Positions 40,857 through 49,707 of a DNA stretch of 64,000 nucleotides are shown piece after piece. The position numbers were made by a program, and so were the translations under genes. Under the pieces are notes generated by a model that saw only the letters and a list, made by a program, of their open reading frames with translations, was not told the DNA's origin and ran no database searches. Numbering within the stretch: position 1 is the stretch's first letter; the number at the start of each line of letters is the position of its first letter. This DNA comes from Candidatus Berkiella aquae (lineage in GTDB: Bacteria > Pseudomonadota > Gammaproteobacteria > Berkiellales > Berkiellaceae): the NCBI RefSeq assembly GCF_001431295.2, contig NZ_LKAJ02000001.1:496001-560000 (forward strand). The letters run 5' to 3'.

Positions 40857-42233
40857 GTGGCGCACATAAACACATGCTTTAAAATTCCATGCGCTTTTTT
40901 AACATTACTTTATTTGAGTGGATGTAGCACTTTTTCAAAAGATGGCGGATTTTGTGAGGTCAGTTCTCTTGTGCAAGAGAGAGTTATTCAGCAACCTGTT
41001 TGGTTGCGAACCGATGAACAAAGAGCAGCGCAGCAAGAAATTGTTAATGCCATGTTAGAAGAAATCTTAGTTGCAGATAAGGTTGTTAGTATTGCATTAA
41101 TGAATAATCCAGCTTTACAAAAAGCATTAATGGATTTAGGTATCGCAGAAGCGGATTTAGTACAATCAGGTAGAATACGTAATCCCAGTCTTTCTTATGC
41201 CAAGCTTAATCCCGTCAGTGATGAATATGATATAGAGCGAGCTGCCGTTTTCGATGTGATGAGTTTTTTGACAATGCCAATGCGTTCTGCCATTGAAAAA
41301 CAGCATTTCCAACAAGCTAAATTGCAAGCAGCAATCGATATTTTAGAAATAGCAACGCAAACGACCAAGGCCTACTATTCAGCTATCGCTGCCCAGCAGA
41401 TAGTCGGATATTTAGAAAAAGTGAAAGAAGCCTCACAAGCTAGTGCGCAGTTAGCACAGAGAATGGTAGAGGTAGGAAATTGGAATCGCTTACAACAAGC
41501 GCGTGAACAAGCTTTTTATGCGCAAATCATGGCGCAACTTGCGGATGCCAAATTACAGGCAATAAAAGAGCGAGAACGATTAACACGTTTGTTGGGACTG
41601 TGGGGAGAGCAAATTGCTTTTAAATTACCTGCACGATTACCGGAATTACCCTCATCGGTACAAGAACCCGATGAGCTTGAAAAGCAAGCATTGTGTTTGC
41701 GTTTAGATATTCAAGCAATCAAGCATGAAATCGATAAAAAATGCAAAGCATTAAAATTAACCAAGGCGACACGTTTTATTGATGTTTTTGATTTAGGATA
41801 TATCCGCAACAGTTCAGACGATAGACCACATCAAACCGGATATGCTATCGCGCTCGAAATACCACTATTTGATTGGGGTGATGCTAAAGTTTCAAAAGCA
41901 CAAGATATTTATATGCAGTCGGTATGGCATTTGCGAGAAGTGGCTATTAATGCCCGCTCTGAAGTACGAGAAGCATATCAGATTTATCGTATTCATTATG
42001 ATAAAGCAAAATTTTATCGGGATGAAATTGTCTCCTTACGTAAAAATATATTAGATGAAAGTTTATTGCGTTATAACGGAATGTTAATTGGTACTTTTGA
42101 ATTGCTCGAGGATGAGCGAGAACAAATCATGAGTGTCAATGCCTACATTGAAGCATTACGAGATTTTTGGCTTGCCCAAGCGGATCTGCAAACAACGCTG
42201 ATGGTAACCTCACCTTCGCATGCGGTGAATTAA
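40857..42233 (+). CDS. TolC-family outer membrane lipoprotein
   Basis: Protein of 458 residues starting with GTG immediately after the previous stop. The signal peptide ends in a lipobox (LYLSGC, C23). The rest is long helical, as in TolC/CusC outer-membrane factors, with repeat-type segments such as RLQQAREQAFYAQ and YRIHYDKAKFYRDEI. No inner-membrane pump is in the operon. Its setting before a multicopper oxidase suggests copper resistance; it could alternatively serve export of the nearby peptides. Confidence 0.85.
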   Translation: MAHINTCFKIPCAFLTLLYLSGCSTFSKDGGFCEVSSLVQERVIQQPVWLRTDEQRAAQQEIVNAMLEEILVADKVVSIALMNNPALQKALMDLGIAEADLVQSGRIRNPSLSYAKLNPVSDEYDIERAAVFDVMSFLTMPMRSAIEKQHFQQAKLQAAIDILEIATQTTKAYYSAIAAQQIVGYLEKVKEASQASAQLAQRMVEVGNWNRLQQAREQAFYAQIMAQLADAKLQAIKERERLTRLLGLWGEQIAFKLPARLPELPSSVQEPDELEKQALCLRLDIQAIKHEIDKKCKALKLTKATRFIDVFDLGYIRNSSDDRPHQTGYAIALEIPLFDWGDAKVSKAQDIYMQSVWHLREVAINARSEVREAYQIYRIHYDKAKFYRDEIVSLRKNILDESLLRYNGMLIGTFELLEDEREQIMSVNAYIEALRDFWLAQADLQTTLMVTSPSHAVN

Positions 42234-42242
42234 GAGGACAGA

Positions 42243-43640
42243 ATGGTTTCAAGACGTCACTTTATCAAAGGCGCAGCAAAAGGAGCGATTGGACTAGGTG
42301 CAGCATTTGCTGCAACCTCTGTCAGTAAAGTTGCGCTTGCAGGTTTACCCGAAATAGCAACGGTTAATACACCTAACACCCAATTACCGACATTGCCTGA
42401 AAATGGGCGACCTTTTAATCCTGTCGTGACATTAAATGGTTGGTCGTTACCCTGGCGCATCAAAAATGGTTGGAAAGAATTTCATTTAGTGGCAGAGCCT
42501 GTTGTTCGTGAATTTGCCCCTGGTATGAAAGCGCATTTGTGGGGTTATAATGGACAATCTCCTGGACCAACAATCGAAGTGGTAGAAGGAGACAAGGTCC
42601 GTATTTTTGTCACCAATCGATTACCAGAGCACACCAGCATCCATTGGCATGGTCAACCTTTGCCCAATGGGATGGATGGTGTTGGTGGATTAACGCAACC
42701 ACAAATCAAACCCGGTAAAACCTTTGTATATGAGTTTGAAGCAAGACGCAGTGGCACATTCATGTATCACCCACATGCCGATGAAATGGTACAAATGGCA
42801 ATGGGGATGATGGGATTTTGGGTAACCCATCCTAAAGATCCTGAATTCATGAAAGTTGATCGTGATTTTTGCTTCCTATTGGCATCTTATGATATTGATC
42901 CTGGCAGTTATACCCCCAAAGTAAGCACCATGCTAGATTTTAATTTATGGGCTTTTAATAGTCGGGTATTTCCAGGAATTGATCCTTTAGTTTGTCGCCA
43001 GGGCGATCGCGTGCGCATTCGTGTTGGCAATCTTACCATGACCAATCACCCCATCCATTTACACGGAGTAGACTTTGTTGTTGCAGGGACTGATGGTGGC
43101 TGGATAAAACCGGAAGCACGTTGGCCTGAAGTCACAACCGATATTGCGGTAGGACAAATGCGTGCTCTTGAATTTGATGCAAGCTTACCGGGTGATTGGG
43201 CTTTTCATTGTCACAAAGCACATCATACGATGAATGCAATGGGACATGATGTGCCAACGATGATTGGGGTCGATACCAAAGGGGTAAACGATAAAATAAG
43301 AAAATTAATTCCCGATTATATGCCAATGGGTGAAGATGGGATGGCAAGTATGGGTGAAATGCATATGCCATTACCTAAAAATACTTTACCCATGATGACC
43401 GGGACAGGACAATTTGGCCCCATTGAAATGGGCGGTATGTTTACGGTGGTTAAAGTACGAGAAAATCAGCCGCCAGGGAATTATCAAGATCCAGGTTGGT
43501 ACCAACACCCTAAAGGGACTGTCGCATATGAATGGACGGGAAATATCGACGAACCTCATCGAGCAACGACAGAAACTAAAATGCCAAACGAGATTGAGTT
43601 AAAAGTGCGTAAGCCAAACAAGCATCATTGTGCAACGTAA
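42243..43640 (+). CDS. Tat-exported multicopper oxidase
   Basis: Protein of 465 residues with a twin-arginine signal (SRRHFIKG, cut after ALA-G near residue 33). The copper ligands are in four blocks: HWHGQ (H134, H136), YHPHADEM, HPIHLHG and HCHKAHHTMNAMGH. A methionine-rich insert (MPMGEDGMASMGEMHMP) resembles Cu(I)-binding regions of CopA/CueO-type enzymes. Likely role: periplasmic oxidation of Cu(I) in copper tolerance. A GAGG ribosome-binding site precedes it. Confidence 0.93.
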   Translation: MVSRRHFIKGAAKGAIGLGAAFAATSVSKVALAGLPEIATVNTPNTQLPTLPENGRPFNPVVTLNGWSLPWRIKNGWKEFHLVAEPVVREFAPGMKAHLWGYNGQSPGPTIEVVEGDKVRIFVTNRLPEHTSIHWHGQPLPNGMDGVGGLTQPQIKPGKTFVYEFEARRSGTFMYHPHADEMVQMAMGMMGFWVTHPKDPEFMKVDRDFCFLLASYDIDPGSYTPKVSTMLDFNLWAFNSRVFPGIDPLVCRQGDRVRIRVGNLTMTNHPIHLHGVDFVVAGTDGGWIKPEARWPEVTTDIAVGQMRALEFDASLPGDWAFHCHKAHHTMNAMGHDVPTMIGVDTKGVNDKIRKLIPDYMPMGEDGMASMGEMHMPLPKNTLPMMTGTGQFGPIEMGGMFTVVKVRENQPPGNYQDPGWYQHPKGTVAYEWTGNIDEPHRATTETKMPNEIELKVRKPNKHHCAT

Positions 43641-43650
43641 CGGAAAAAGA

Positions 43651-44400
43651 CTAATCTAAATACCGCCTTTGCCATTCTAAATATAACTTTTGTATATGCT
43701 CACAAAAAGCTTCTTTAGAAGGAAAATTTTTAGGATCAATCGCATCGTAAACATAATAATTGGCGCGATGATTTTGTGCCGTCAAAATCATCCACAGCTT
43801 GTGTAACAAATGTTGATGTTGCCATTCAAAATCAGCCTGGGCTTCATAATGTAAAAAAACAGGGACAATGGGAACCCCTGTTTGGATAGACAAATCAAAT
43901 GCGCCATAACGAAAGGGGGTAAAAATGCGACGGCCTTTACATCCCCCTTCTGGATATAACCCGATATTGATATGTTGTGACAATAAGGTTTGTTTTAGTT
44001 CTTCTGAAGCATTTTGTCTGGAATCTTTTGATTCCCTATCGACATAGTAAGTACCTACAGCCTTGCTAATGCGCCCGACAATCCACCAATCTTTGACTTC
44101 AATTTTGGCTAAGTAGTACACATCAAATAAGGCTGGCATGCCAATATCTTCTAGCGCGGAAGGATGGTTACCAATCAAAATATATTGCGAGGGTAATGGT
44201 TGATGATTCTTTTGATGTAAATAAAGTTCGACGCGTAGCGCACGAACAAAAACCATGCTCCAATATCGATAACAAAGACGATACCATGTGCCAAGCATTT
44301 TCTTGGGCAAGAAACTAAATAGATAAAGAAATAATGTTAGTACGGCCAGATCAATCCAGCCGATTAGGGTACGAAGTAATGACAATAGTGAAAGAATCAT
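43651..44400 (-). CDS. PlsC-like 1-acylglycerol-phosphate acyltransferase
   Basis: Protein of 249 residues with N-terminal hydrophobic helices. Acyltransferase block I reads NHPSALED (the acidic residue is offset from the usual HX4D) and block III reads YPEGG. It would transfer an acyl group to lysophosphatidate or a related lipid at the membrane. The offset motif puts it in a divergent subgroup, so the acceptor is uncertain. It lies convergent to the multicopper oxidase gene. Confidence 0.8.
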   Translation of the reverse strand: MILSLLSLLRTLIGWIDLAVLTLFLYLFSFLPKKMLGTWYRLCYRYWSMVFVRALRVELYLHQKNHQPLPSQYILIGNHPSALEDIGMPALFDVYYLAKIEVKDWWIVGRISKAVGTYYVDRESKDSRQNASEELKQTLLSQHINIGLYPEGGCKGRRIFTPFRYGAFDLSIQTGVPIVPVFLHYEAQADFEWQHQHLLHKLWMILTAQNHRANYYVYDAIDPKNFPSKEAFCEHIQKLYLEWQRRYLD

Positions 44401-44411
44401 CAGTATGGCTT

Positions 44412-44478
44412 AAAGTGAGAGGCCTATATCTTAGCTTATGCAACCCGACTAAGACTCGCAAGCCTCTCTTGCCACTTT
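44412..44478. other. Long stem-loop upstream of the PlsC-like gene
   Basis: AAAGTGAGAGGC (44412-44423) pairs with GCCTCT...CACTTT (44462-44467, 44473-44478) with one small internal bulge; inside, CTTAG (44430-44434) pairs with CTAAG (44448-44452). It lies between the end of one minus-strand gene and the start of the next, as a terminator, processing site or 5' regulatory structure would. Confidence 0.4.
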
Positions 44479-44487
44479 GTGAGATGA

Positions 44488-45390
44488 CTACACTTTTAAA
44501 GTAGACGTTTTATTTTCGATATTTTCAGGCTCTAATCGTTTTGGCAGCTTCTCTTCTTCCTTTTGCATGTCAAACTGAAACGTTAAAGCAACTCTCGCAT
44601 TCAAGGCGGGGGTGTCTTCTGCATCAGCCTTATTTTTCATCTCTAATATGCATGGATGCGTGTTCAAAATACTGGCAACGGATGAAAAAAGAGGGGATGT
44701 TCTTCTCACTTTAGATGGAGAGCCATTTTTGCGAATCAATGCCTCACTCTTTTTATCTTCTGAGCTCATTTTCTTAGGGGTTTGGCGTTCTGCAAAAGGT
44801 AATGATTTTATTTTTTCGGGTGTAGCAGGGTGCATATCGCTGACCCGTTTTCTTTTTTGTGGAGAAACGGGCATTGCCTGAAGTTCATCGACTTTCAAGG
44901 CATTATGCTTTGCAAGATGTGCTTTTAGCTCCTCTGAGAGTAAAGGCAACACATGGATGCAAATGTTAATGTGCCAAATAAATTCGGCTTCAAAGTCTCG
45001 TAAAATATCTTGCTGTTCACACAGTTTCTTTTGTCTTAAAGCTTGTTGGATTTTAGTTAATGTTTTTTTAAGGTTGCAATAAATACCGCCGAGTTTTAAT
45101 CCATGGCTTTTATTTTTTATCTTGGTGCGACAATGTTCTTCATACAATGCGGCACTGGCGTTATGATGAAAAAAAGTGGGGGTGTCTTCAACATACTGAC
45201 GATCGGTGATGTAAGAATACACTTGCTTTAAGCTCGCCATAATATCAGCGAATAATTGAGGTTCATCTTTTTTAAGTGTTTTTAGCGCTAAAATTTTTTC
45301 ATCTTTTGGCAATGAAGTCATGACTTTATGCTTGAGGGGGCTTGCAACATGATGTTTAATTTGAAAATCTTGAGGGCCATTTTGAGACAT
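44488..45390 (-). CDS. Unknown protein with nuclear-localisation-like tracts
   Basis: Protein of 300 residues, no family recognised. The N-terminal 170 residues look helical, with possible metal-binding histidines (FIWHINICIHVLP). The C-terminal part is disordered-looking and carries SPQKRKRV, TPEKIK, TPKKMS and SPSKVRRTSP, that is, basic clusters beside SP/TP sites like those of eukaryotic nuclear proteins phosphorylated by proline-directed kinases. There is no signal peptide. This composition suggests a protein working inside a eukaryotic host, perhaps in the nucleus, but no localisation has been shown. Confidence 0.7.
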   Translation of the reverse strand: MSQNGPQDFQIKHHVASPLKHKVMTSLPKDEKILALKTLKKDEPQLFADIMASLKQVYSYITDRQYVEDTPTFFHHNASAALYEEHCRTKIKNKSHGLKLGGIYCNLKKTLTKIQQALRQKKLCEQQDILRDFEAEFIWHINICIHVLPLLSEELKAHLAKHNALKVDELQAMPVSPQKRKRVSDMHPATPEKIKSLPFAERQTPKKMSSEDKKSEALIRKNGSPSKVRRTSPLFSSVASILNTHPCILEMKNKADAEDTPALNARVALTFQFDMQKEEEKLPKRLEPENIENKTSTLKV

Positions 45391-45408
45391 TTGATACCTG
45401 CTGTTAAG

Positions 45409-45437
45409 TAAATAAATAAATCAATCGATCAATCAAT
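45409..45437. repeat. Short AAAT/ATCA tandem tract
   Basis: TAAATAAATAAA (45409-45420) runs into repeated ATCA units (45420-45437) about 20 bases upstream of the 45390 start codon. Too short to call a phase-variable tract with confidence, but placed in the promoter or leader of the gene. Confidence 0.4.
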
Positions 45438-45485
45438 AACAGGCTTCCTTGCTGAGGGGCGGCATCATAAAGTTTTATGAGTAAA

Positions 45486-45503
45486 CTTACAAGCTTTTGT
45501 AAG
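45486..45503 (-). terminator. Weak terminator after the 45515-45964 gene
   Basis: CTTACAA (45486-45492) and TTGTAAG (45497-45503) form a 7-bp hairpin 12 bases after the minus-strand stop, followed on that strand by TTTA. Low GC makes it weak. Confidence 0.45.
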
Positions 45504-45514
45504 AATAAAGAGAG

Positions 45515-45964
45515 TTAGCCAAAATGGATATGCTTAGGAGAAGGGACTGCTCTGAGTTTGGCATTAGGGCAAAGGAAAACGCAACTGCCTGATTCATTAA
45601 AATAAAATCGAACATTTTCAGTGATTTCACCCAGAGGACGATAACAAACAGCCATCGCATCGGAAGAAGGGGTGTTGTACACATTGACGCCAATATCAGC
45701 CAATGCCTTGGTTAACTGAGCAATCATAAAGGTATTATCTAGACGAGGGTTTACACGAACATGATTGAGTTCAAATAATACCCCATGTAAAGTAACACGG
45801 AAGTCGTGTATGGGGTATACAATACCTTCTGCCAGAGATTCCACGTGAACACATTCAATGACATGCAGATTTTCGTTTAAAACGAACTCATGAATGTCTG
45901 GCCTGTGATCCGGTTTTACCCGCGAGGCATTGATGAGTATTTCATTGGCAATATAGGTGCTCAT
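45515..45964 (-). CDS. Unknown protein, 149 residues
   Basis: No family recognised. The protein begins MSTYIANEILINASRVKPDH and alternates short hydrophobic strands with polar turns, suggesting a small alpha/beta domain. It has no signal peptide or membrane segment. It starts 49 bases from the divergent radA gene. Confidence 0.6.
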   Translation of the reverse strand: MSTYIANEILINASRVKPDHRPDIHEFVLNENLHVIECVHVESLAEGIVYPIHDFRVTLHGVLFELNHVRVNPRLDNTFMIAQLTKALADIGVNVYNTPSSDAMAVCYRPLGEITENVRFYFNESGSCVFLCPNAKLRAVPSPKHIHFG

Positions 45965-46013
45965 ATGCGGGATATCGGCATTTATTAATCAAACTTTAGA
46001 AAGTTAACAAAAT

Positions 46014-47372
46014 ATGACAAAGGTTAAAACACAGTATTCTTGTTCAGCGTGTGGAAGTGTCAGCCCTAAATGGCTGGGACAATGTACAGATTGCGGTGCT
46101 TGGAATAGCCTGACAGAAATTGCTATTTCGAAGACACCTAATAGCGGACGTTGGCAAGGTTATGCAGGGGCAAGTGAAGCAAGCATCATTGCGTTACCTC
46201 AAATTTCAACCACCCAAACTGAGCGACTTTCAACCGGACTAGAAGAGCTGGATAGAGTACTAGGTGGCGGTCTAGTCATGGGATCCGTTATTTTAATTGG
46301 TGGCGATCCCGGTATTGGTAAATCTACCTTATTGTTACAAGCTTTAGCGCACTTACCCGAACCTGATAAAGCATTATATGTGACAGGGGAAGAGTCATTA
46401 CAGCAAGTTTCATTGCGCGCAAAACGTTTAGGTGTGGGGCAGATGCCATTGAAATTGTTGGCAGAAACGCAAGTAGAAACCATCATTGCTTTAGCAACGA
46501 CATTAAAACCCAGTGTCATGGTCATTGATTCTATTCAAACGATCTTTACGCAATTAATTCAATCAGCACCAGGATCGGTAAGCCAAGTACGAGAAAGTGC
46601 GGCTCTCTTAGTCCGCTTTGCTAAACAATCGGGTATTTCCTTATACCTGGTTGGACACGTTAATAAAGACGGTGCTATTGCAGGGCCTCGTGTGTTAGAG
46701 CATATGGTCGACACGGTATTGTATTTTGAAGGCGAAAAAGAAAGTCGATTTCGTATTGTTCGTGCAATTAAAAATCGCTTTGGCGCAGTGAATGAATTAG
46801 GTATTTTTGCGATGACGGATAAAGGATTACGTGAGGTGAATAATCCTTCTGCGATATTCTTATCACGAACCGCCAAGCCGTCTTCTGGAACCATTGTGTT
46901 AGTGTCGTGGGAAGGGAGTCGTCCACTATTACTTGAAATCCAAGCGTTGGTTGATGATAGTCATGGTGTCCCAAGAAGAGTTACGGTGGGATATGATCAT
47001 AATCGTTTAGCCTTGCTGTTAGCCGTGCTTCATCGTCATTCTGGGATCACCATGCATCAGATGGATGTTTTTCTGAATGTGGTTGGGGGCGTGAAGGTGA
47101 CAGAAACGGGAGCGGATTTAGCGATTGTTGTCGCAGTATTAACCAGCTTTCGCGATAAAATATTAGACAAAGGGACTGTCGTTTTTGGCGAAATTGGCTT
47201 GGGGGGAGAATTACGTCCTGTGCCGGGTGGACAAGAGCGAATTATTGAAGCAGCAAAACATGGTTTTAAACGCGCAATCGTGCCTAAAGGTAATGCACCC
47301 CGTCAAAATCCTGAAGGAATGGAAGTGTTTGCGGTAGAAACACTCAAAGAGGCCTTGTCAAAATTAGATTAA
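46014..47372 (+). CDS. radA: DNA repair protein RadA
   Basis: Protein of 452 residues: N-terminal C4 zinc finger (CSACG...CTDCG), RecA-like ATPase with Walker A GGDPGIGKST, the RadA-specific KNRFG motif (KNRFGAVNELG) and a C-terminal Lon-protease-like domain. It drives branch migration in recombination. The ribosome-binding site before the ATG at 46014 is weak. Confidence 0.97.
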   Translation: MTKVKTQYSCSACGSVSPKWLGQCTDCGAWNSLTEIAISKTPNSGRWQGYAGASEASIIALPQISTTQTERLSTGLEELDRVLGGGLVMGSVILIGGDPGIGKSTLLLQALAHLPEPDKALYVTGEESLQQVSLRAKRLGVGQMPLKLLAETQVETIIALATTLKPSVMVIDSIQTIFTQLIQSAPGSVSQVRESAALLVRFAKQSGISLYLVGHVNKDGAIAGPRVLEHMVDTVLYFEGEKESRFRIVRAIKNRFGAVNELGIFAMTDKGLREVNNPSAIFLSRTAKPSSGTIVLVSWEGSRPLLLEIQALVDDSHGVPRRVTVGYDHNRLALLLAVLHRHSGITMHQMDVFLNVVGGVKVTETGADLAIVVAVLTSFRDKILDKGTVVFGEIGLGGELRPVPGGQERIIEAAKHGFKRAIVPKGNAPRQNPEGMEVFAVETLKEALSKLD

Positions 47373-47406
47373 AGTTAGAAGCTTTGTATAACTACGAAGG
47401 ATTGAT

Positions 47407-47446
47407 AAACCTAGCCTGTAATGGCAAGCTAGGTTTTATTTTTTAG
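47407..47446 (+). terminator. Terminator after radA, abutting the next gene
   Basis: AAACCTAGC (47407-47415) pairs with GCTAGGTTT (47428-47436), followed by TATTTTTTA. The next start codon is at 47451, only a few bases on, which leaves no room for a leader or ribosome-binding site if transcription stops here. Confidence 0.85.
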
Positions 47447-47450
47447 CATA

Positions 47451-48215
47451 ATGGATTTAGCGTTGTATTGGTTCTATGGCTTACCAGCATTAAGCTTTTT
47501 TCTACTCTATTTGGGTGAGTTATGGTTGCCATGTTATCAACAACCGAAGATCTACCAACCATCTGATTGGCTTTTAAACATAATCGGTTTATTTATTCAA
47601 GGTGTGCTAATCCCACTTTTAGGCATTGTGTTTGCCTATACGCTGTTTCCCCAATTAGATTTTCTTAAGCCAGGAGCCCTCAAATTAAGTTGGTTTGGTG
47701 CATTTTTGTTCAACATTATTGTTATTGATTTCCTATACTATTGGCAACATCGTCTGTTCCATCGTTTTTCATTTTTATGGAAACTACATGAATGCCACCA
47801 TAGCTCACCTCGGGTTGATATTTGGGCAACATCGCGAAATAATTTGTGGGTGAATTTCTTGTTTGTCTATTTACTGATAAATCCTGTCATTGGCTATTTA
47901 TGCCAAAATCCGGAAGGTTTTTTTGCGGGTAGTATGCTAACAGCAAGTTTAGATATTTTTAGACATTCGAAAATTGATTTCAAGCGACTGCCCAAACAAA
48001 AATGGATTCAAGCAATGGCAAAAATCATCGTTATGCCATGGATGCATCATAGCCATCATAACATGTTAAAAAAAGCGCATAATTTTGGTGCTAATTTAAT
48101 TATTTGGGATAAAATTTTTAAAACTTTTGAAGAAAGTGGCCAGCAGAATATTCAATATCAACTGTTAAACTCCAGCTCATATCGCTACCAGTTTTACTAT
48201 CCTTTTACTCGATAG
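47451..48215 (+). CDS. Sterol desaturase/fatty acid hydroxylase family protein
   Basis: Membrane diiron oxygenase of 254 residues with about four helices. The histidine boxes are YYWQHRLFH (H100, H104), HECHH (113-117), RHSK (H172) and MHHSHH (199-203), as in the fatty acid hydroxylase superfamily, which hydroxylates or desaturates sterols, carotenoids, sphingoid bases or alkyl lipids. The substrate is unknown. First gene of a six-gene plus-strand operon. No ribosome-binding site is visible and a terminator lies just upstream. Confidence 0.88.
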   Translation: MDLALYWFYGLPALSFFLLYLGELWLPCYQQPKIYQPSDWLLNIIGLFIQGVLIPLLGIVFAYTLFPQLDFLKPGALKLSWFGAFLFNIIVIDFLYYWQHRLFHRFSFLWKLHECHHSSPRVDIWATSRNNLWVNFLFVYLLINPVIGYLCQNPEGFFAGSMLTASLDIFRHSKIDFKRLPKQKWIQAMAKIIVMPWMHHSHHNMLKKAHNFGANLIIWDKIFKTFEESGQQNIQYQLLNSSSYRYQFYYPFTR

Positions 48216-48224
48216 AGAAAAATT

Positions 48225-49424
48225 ATGCATCCCCATTTAACACAGCGTCAAAACAAAAGCTTATTAGATGAACCTCTTATTCACAAAAAACTACATTTTA
48301 ATTATGAAAAAAATAAAGAACTCGATCATACTGCTTTGATTGACAAGGCAACCGAGGCTTTTGATTATGAGGCTTGTAAAGAATCGTATTGGAATCCTGA
48401 ACAGCTTTCTTTAATGCATGGAACACCCTTGTGGGATGAAGCAAGCCAAACGCAGAGAATTATTTTAAATCAATTGTATTGGATAGCTTATTATAGTCAA
48501 ATTGTTTCAGCCGAAATCGCCACAATTTATTTTAATCATATCGCCGCTACTGGACTTTACTCGTTAGAAGATTTTAGAATTATTTGTGATACCTTAGATT
48601 TAGAAACAAGACAAGAAAGATCACATATTCATGCTTTTAAAACGATTAGTGAAGATGTTGAATGGCGGTTATTTGGTAAAAGGCTTTTTACTTATCCAAT
48701 GAGAGGCCCATTAGAACAAACCATGGTCTTTGCTGATCGTAATCGTTTTAGTGATTTTTGGCGGAAATTAAGACTAAAAGCATATTCACTTATTTCTCCA
48801 CAAAATGCATTTTTAGCAAGTCAATATTTACTGATTAGAGGTCTTCGCACACTCAATGGCAAGCTTATTCAGCATAAATTAGCCAAAGATTACATGGTAC
48901 TGCAAGATAAAAGTATAGCGCCTATCCCAACACAAATTAATTACTTTCACTTCATGGATGAAAGCTACCATTTTAATACTTCTAAAATTGTTGGATTAGA
49001 AATTATTAAATGCTTAGAAAAACCCACTGCTTATGAAACATGGGTGGTGAATAAAGCTATTGAAGGTTGCCAGCAGGATCATTTTAATTTCTCCGTTGTA
49101 GTCAACGGCATATTTTGGTATGAACCTGCATTATATCGCACGATGTATCAATTATTAACCTCAAATGTGTTTAATATGGACAAACATGAAGCATTAAATA
49201 TGCTGAAAAGATGCTTTACCCAGGAAAATGAAGCAATGCATAAGAGTTTTGAGTTACATAATATTGCGATTGCCTCTTATAAAGCATTATTGTCACCTTT
49301 AGCGTATTTGAATAAAACCAATAAAGAAATGACCATCATGTCTAAAAATAATATAGGGTTGCACTTAAAACAAAATCAGCGTCAATTCAAAAGATTTATT
49401 GCCAATGAAAAAATACACCATTAA
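48225..49424 (+). CDS. AurF-like diiron oxygenase
   Basis: Protein of 399 residues. Candidate iron ligands are E97 (SAEIATIYFNHIA), E131 and H134 (ETRQERSHIH), and H242, E246 and H249 (HFMDESYHFN), matching the order and spacing of the p-aminobenzoate N-oxygenase (AurF) family. Characterised members oxidise amines to nitro, hydroxylamine or azoxy groups; related ones hydroxylate carbon. The family call rests on motifs only. It overlaps the ferredoxin gene that probably supplies its electrons. Confidence 0.72.
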   Translation: MHPHLTQRQNKSLLDEPLIHKKLHFNYEKNKELDHTALIDKATEAFDYEACKESYWNPEQLSLMHGTPLWDEASQTQRIILNQLYWIAYYSQIVSAEIATIYFNHIAATGLYSLEDFRIICDTLDLETRQERSHIHAFKTISEDVEWRLFGKRLFTYPMRGPLEQTMVFADRNRFSDFWRKLRLKAYSLISPQNAFLASQYLLIRGLRTLNGKLIQHKLAKDYMVLQDKSIAPIPTQINYFHFMDESYHFNTSKIVGLEIIKCLEKPTAYETWVVNKAIEGCQQDHFNFSVVVNGIFWYEPALYRTMYQLLTSNVFNMDKHEALNMLKRCFTQENEAMHKSFELHNIAIASYKALLSPLAYLNKTNKEMTIMSKNNIGLHLKQNQRQFKRFIANEKIHH

Positions 49425-49707
49425 CTTTATTGATTCAGATAAAGCGCAGATAACTTTAACAGAAGGTTCAGAACTGTGTGAACATTTAACGGCCATTAAT
49501 TCACCGGTATTGTTTGGCTGCCGCTCAGGAATTTGTGGTACTTGTTTATGCGAAATAGAGGCAATACAAGGGCAACTGCCAGAACCCAGTTTCGAAGAGC
49601 AAGATGCTTTAGCACTTTATGCGCCGAGCAATAAAAAAGCACGGCTTGCTTGTCAGGTACAGTTATTAGCAGATATCACGATTAAAAAAATAGAATGTTA
49701 TGAATAG
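49405..49707 (+). CDS. Plant-type 2Fe-2S ferredoxin
   Basis: Protein of 100 residues. Cluster cysteines are C39, C44, C47 and C83 (FGCRSGICGTC then ACQV). The start at 49405 lies 20 bases inside the AurF-like gene and its end overlaps the Rieske gene by eight bases, so it is translationally coupled to two oxygenases and likely their electron donor. No ferredoxin reductase gene is in the window. Confidence 0.9.
   Translation: MKKYTINFIDSDKAQITLTEGSELCEHLTAINSPVLFGCRSGICGTCLCEIEAIQGQLPEPSFEEQDALALYAPSNKKARLACQVQLLADITIKKIECYE

Noticed and set aside
40857-42233. TolC-like protein as exporter for the double-glycine peptides
   Set aside because: It sits in one operon with the multicopper oxidase and no ABC or HlyD-type partner is near, so a copper role is more likely.
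44612-44881. Plus-strand frame inside the 44488-45390 gene
   Set aside because: It is antisense to a frame with better coding character and lacks a ribosome-binding site.
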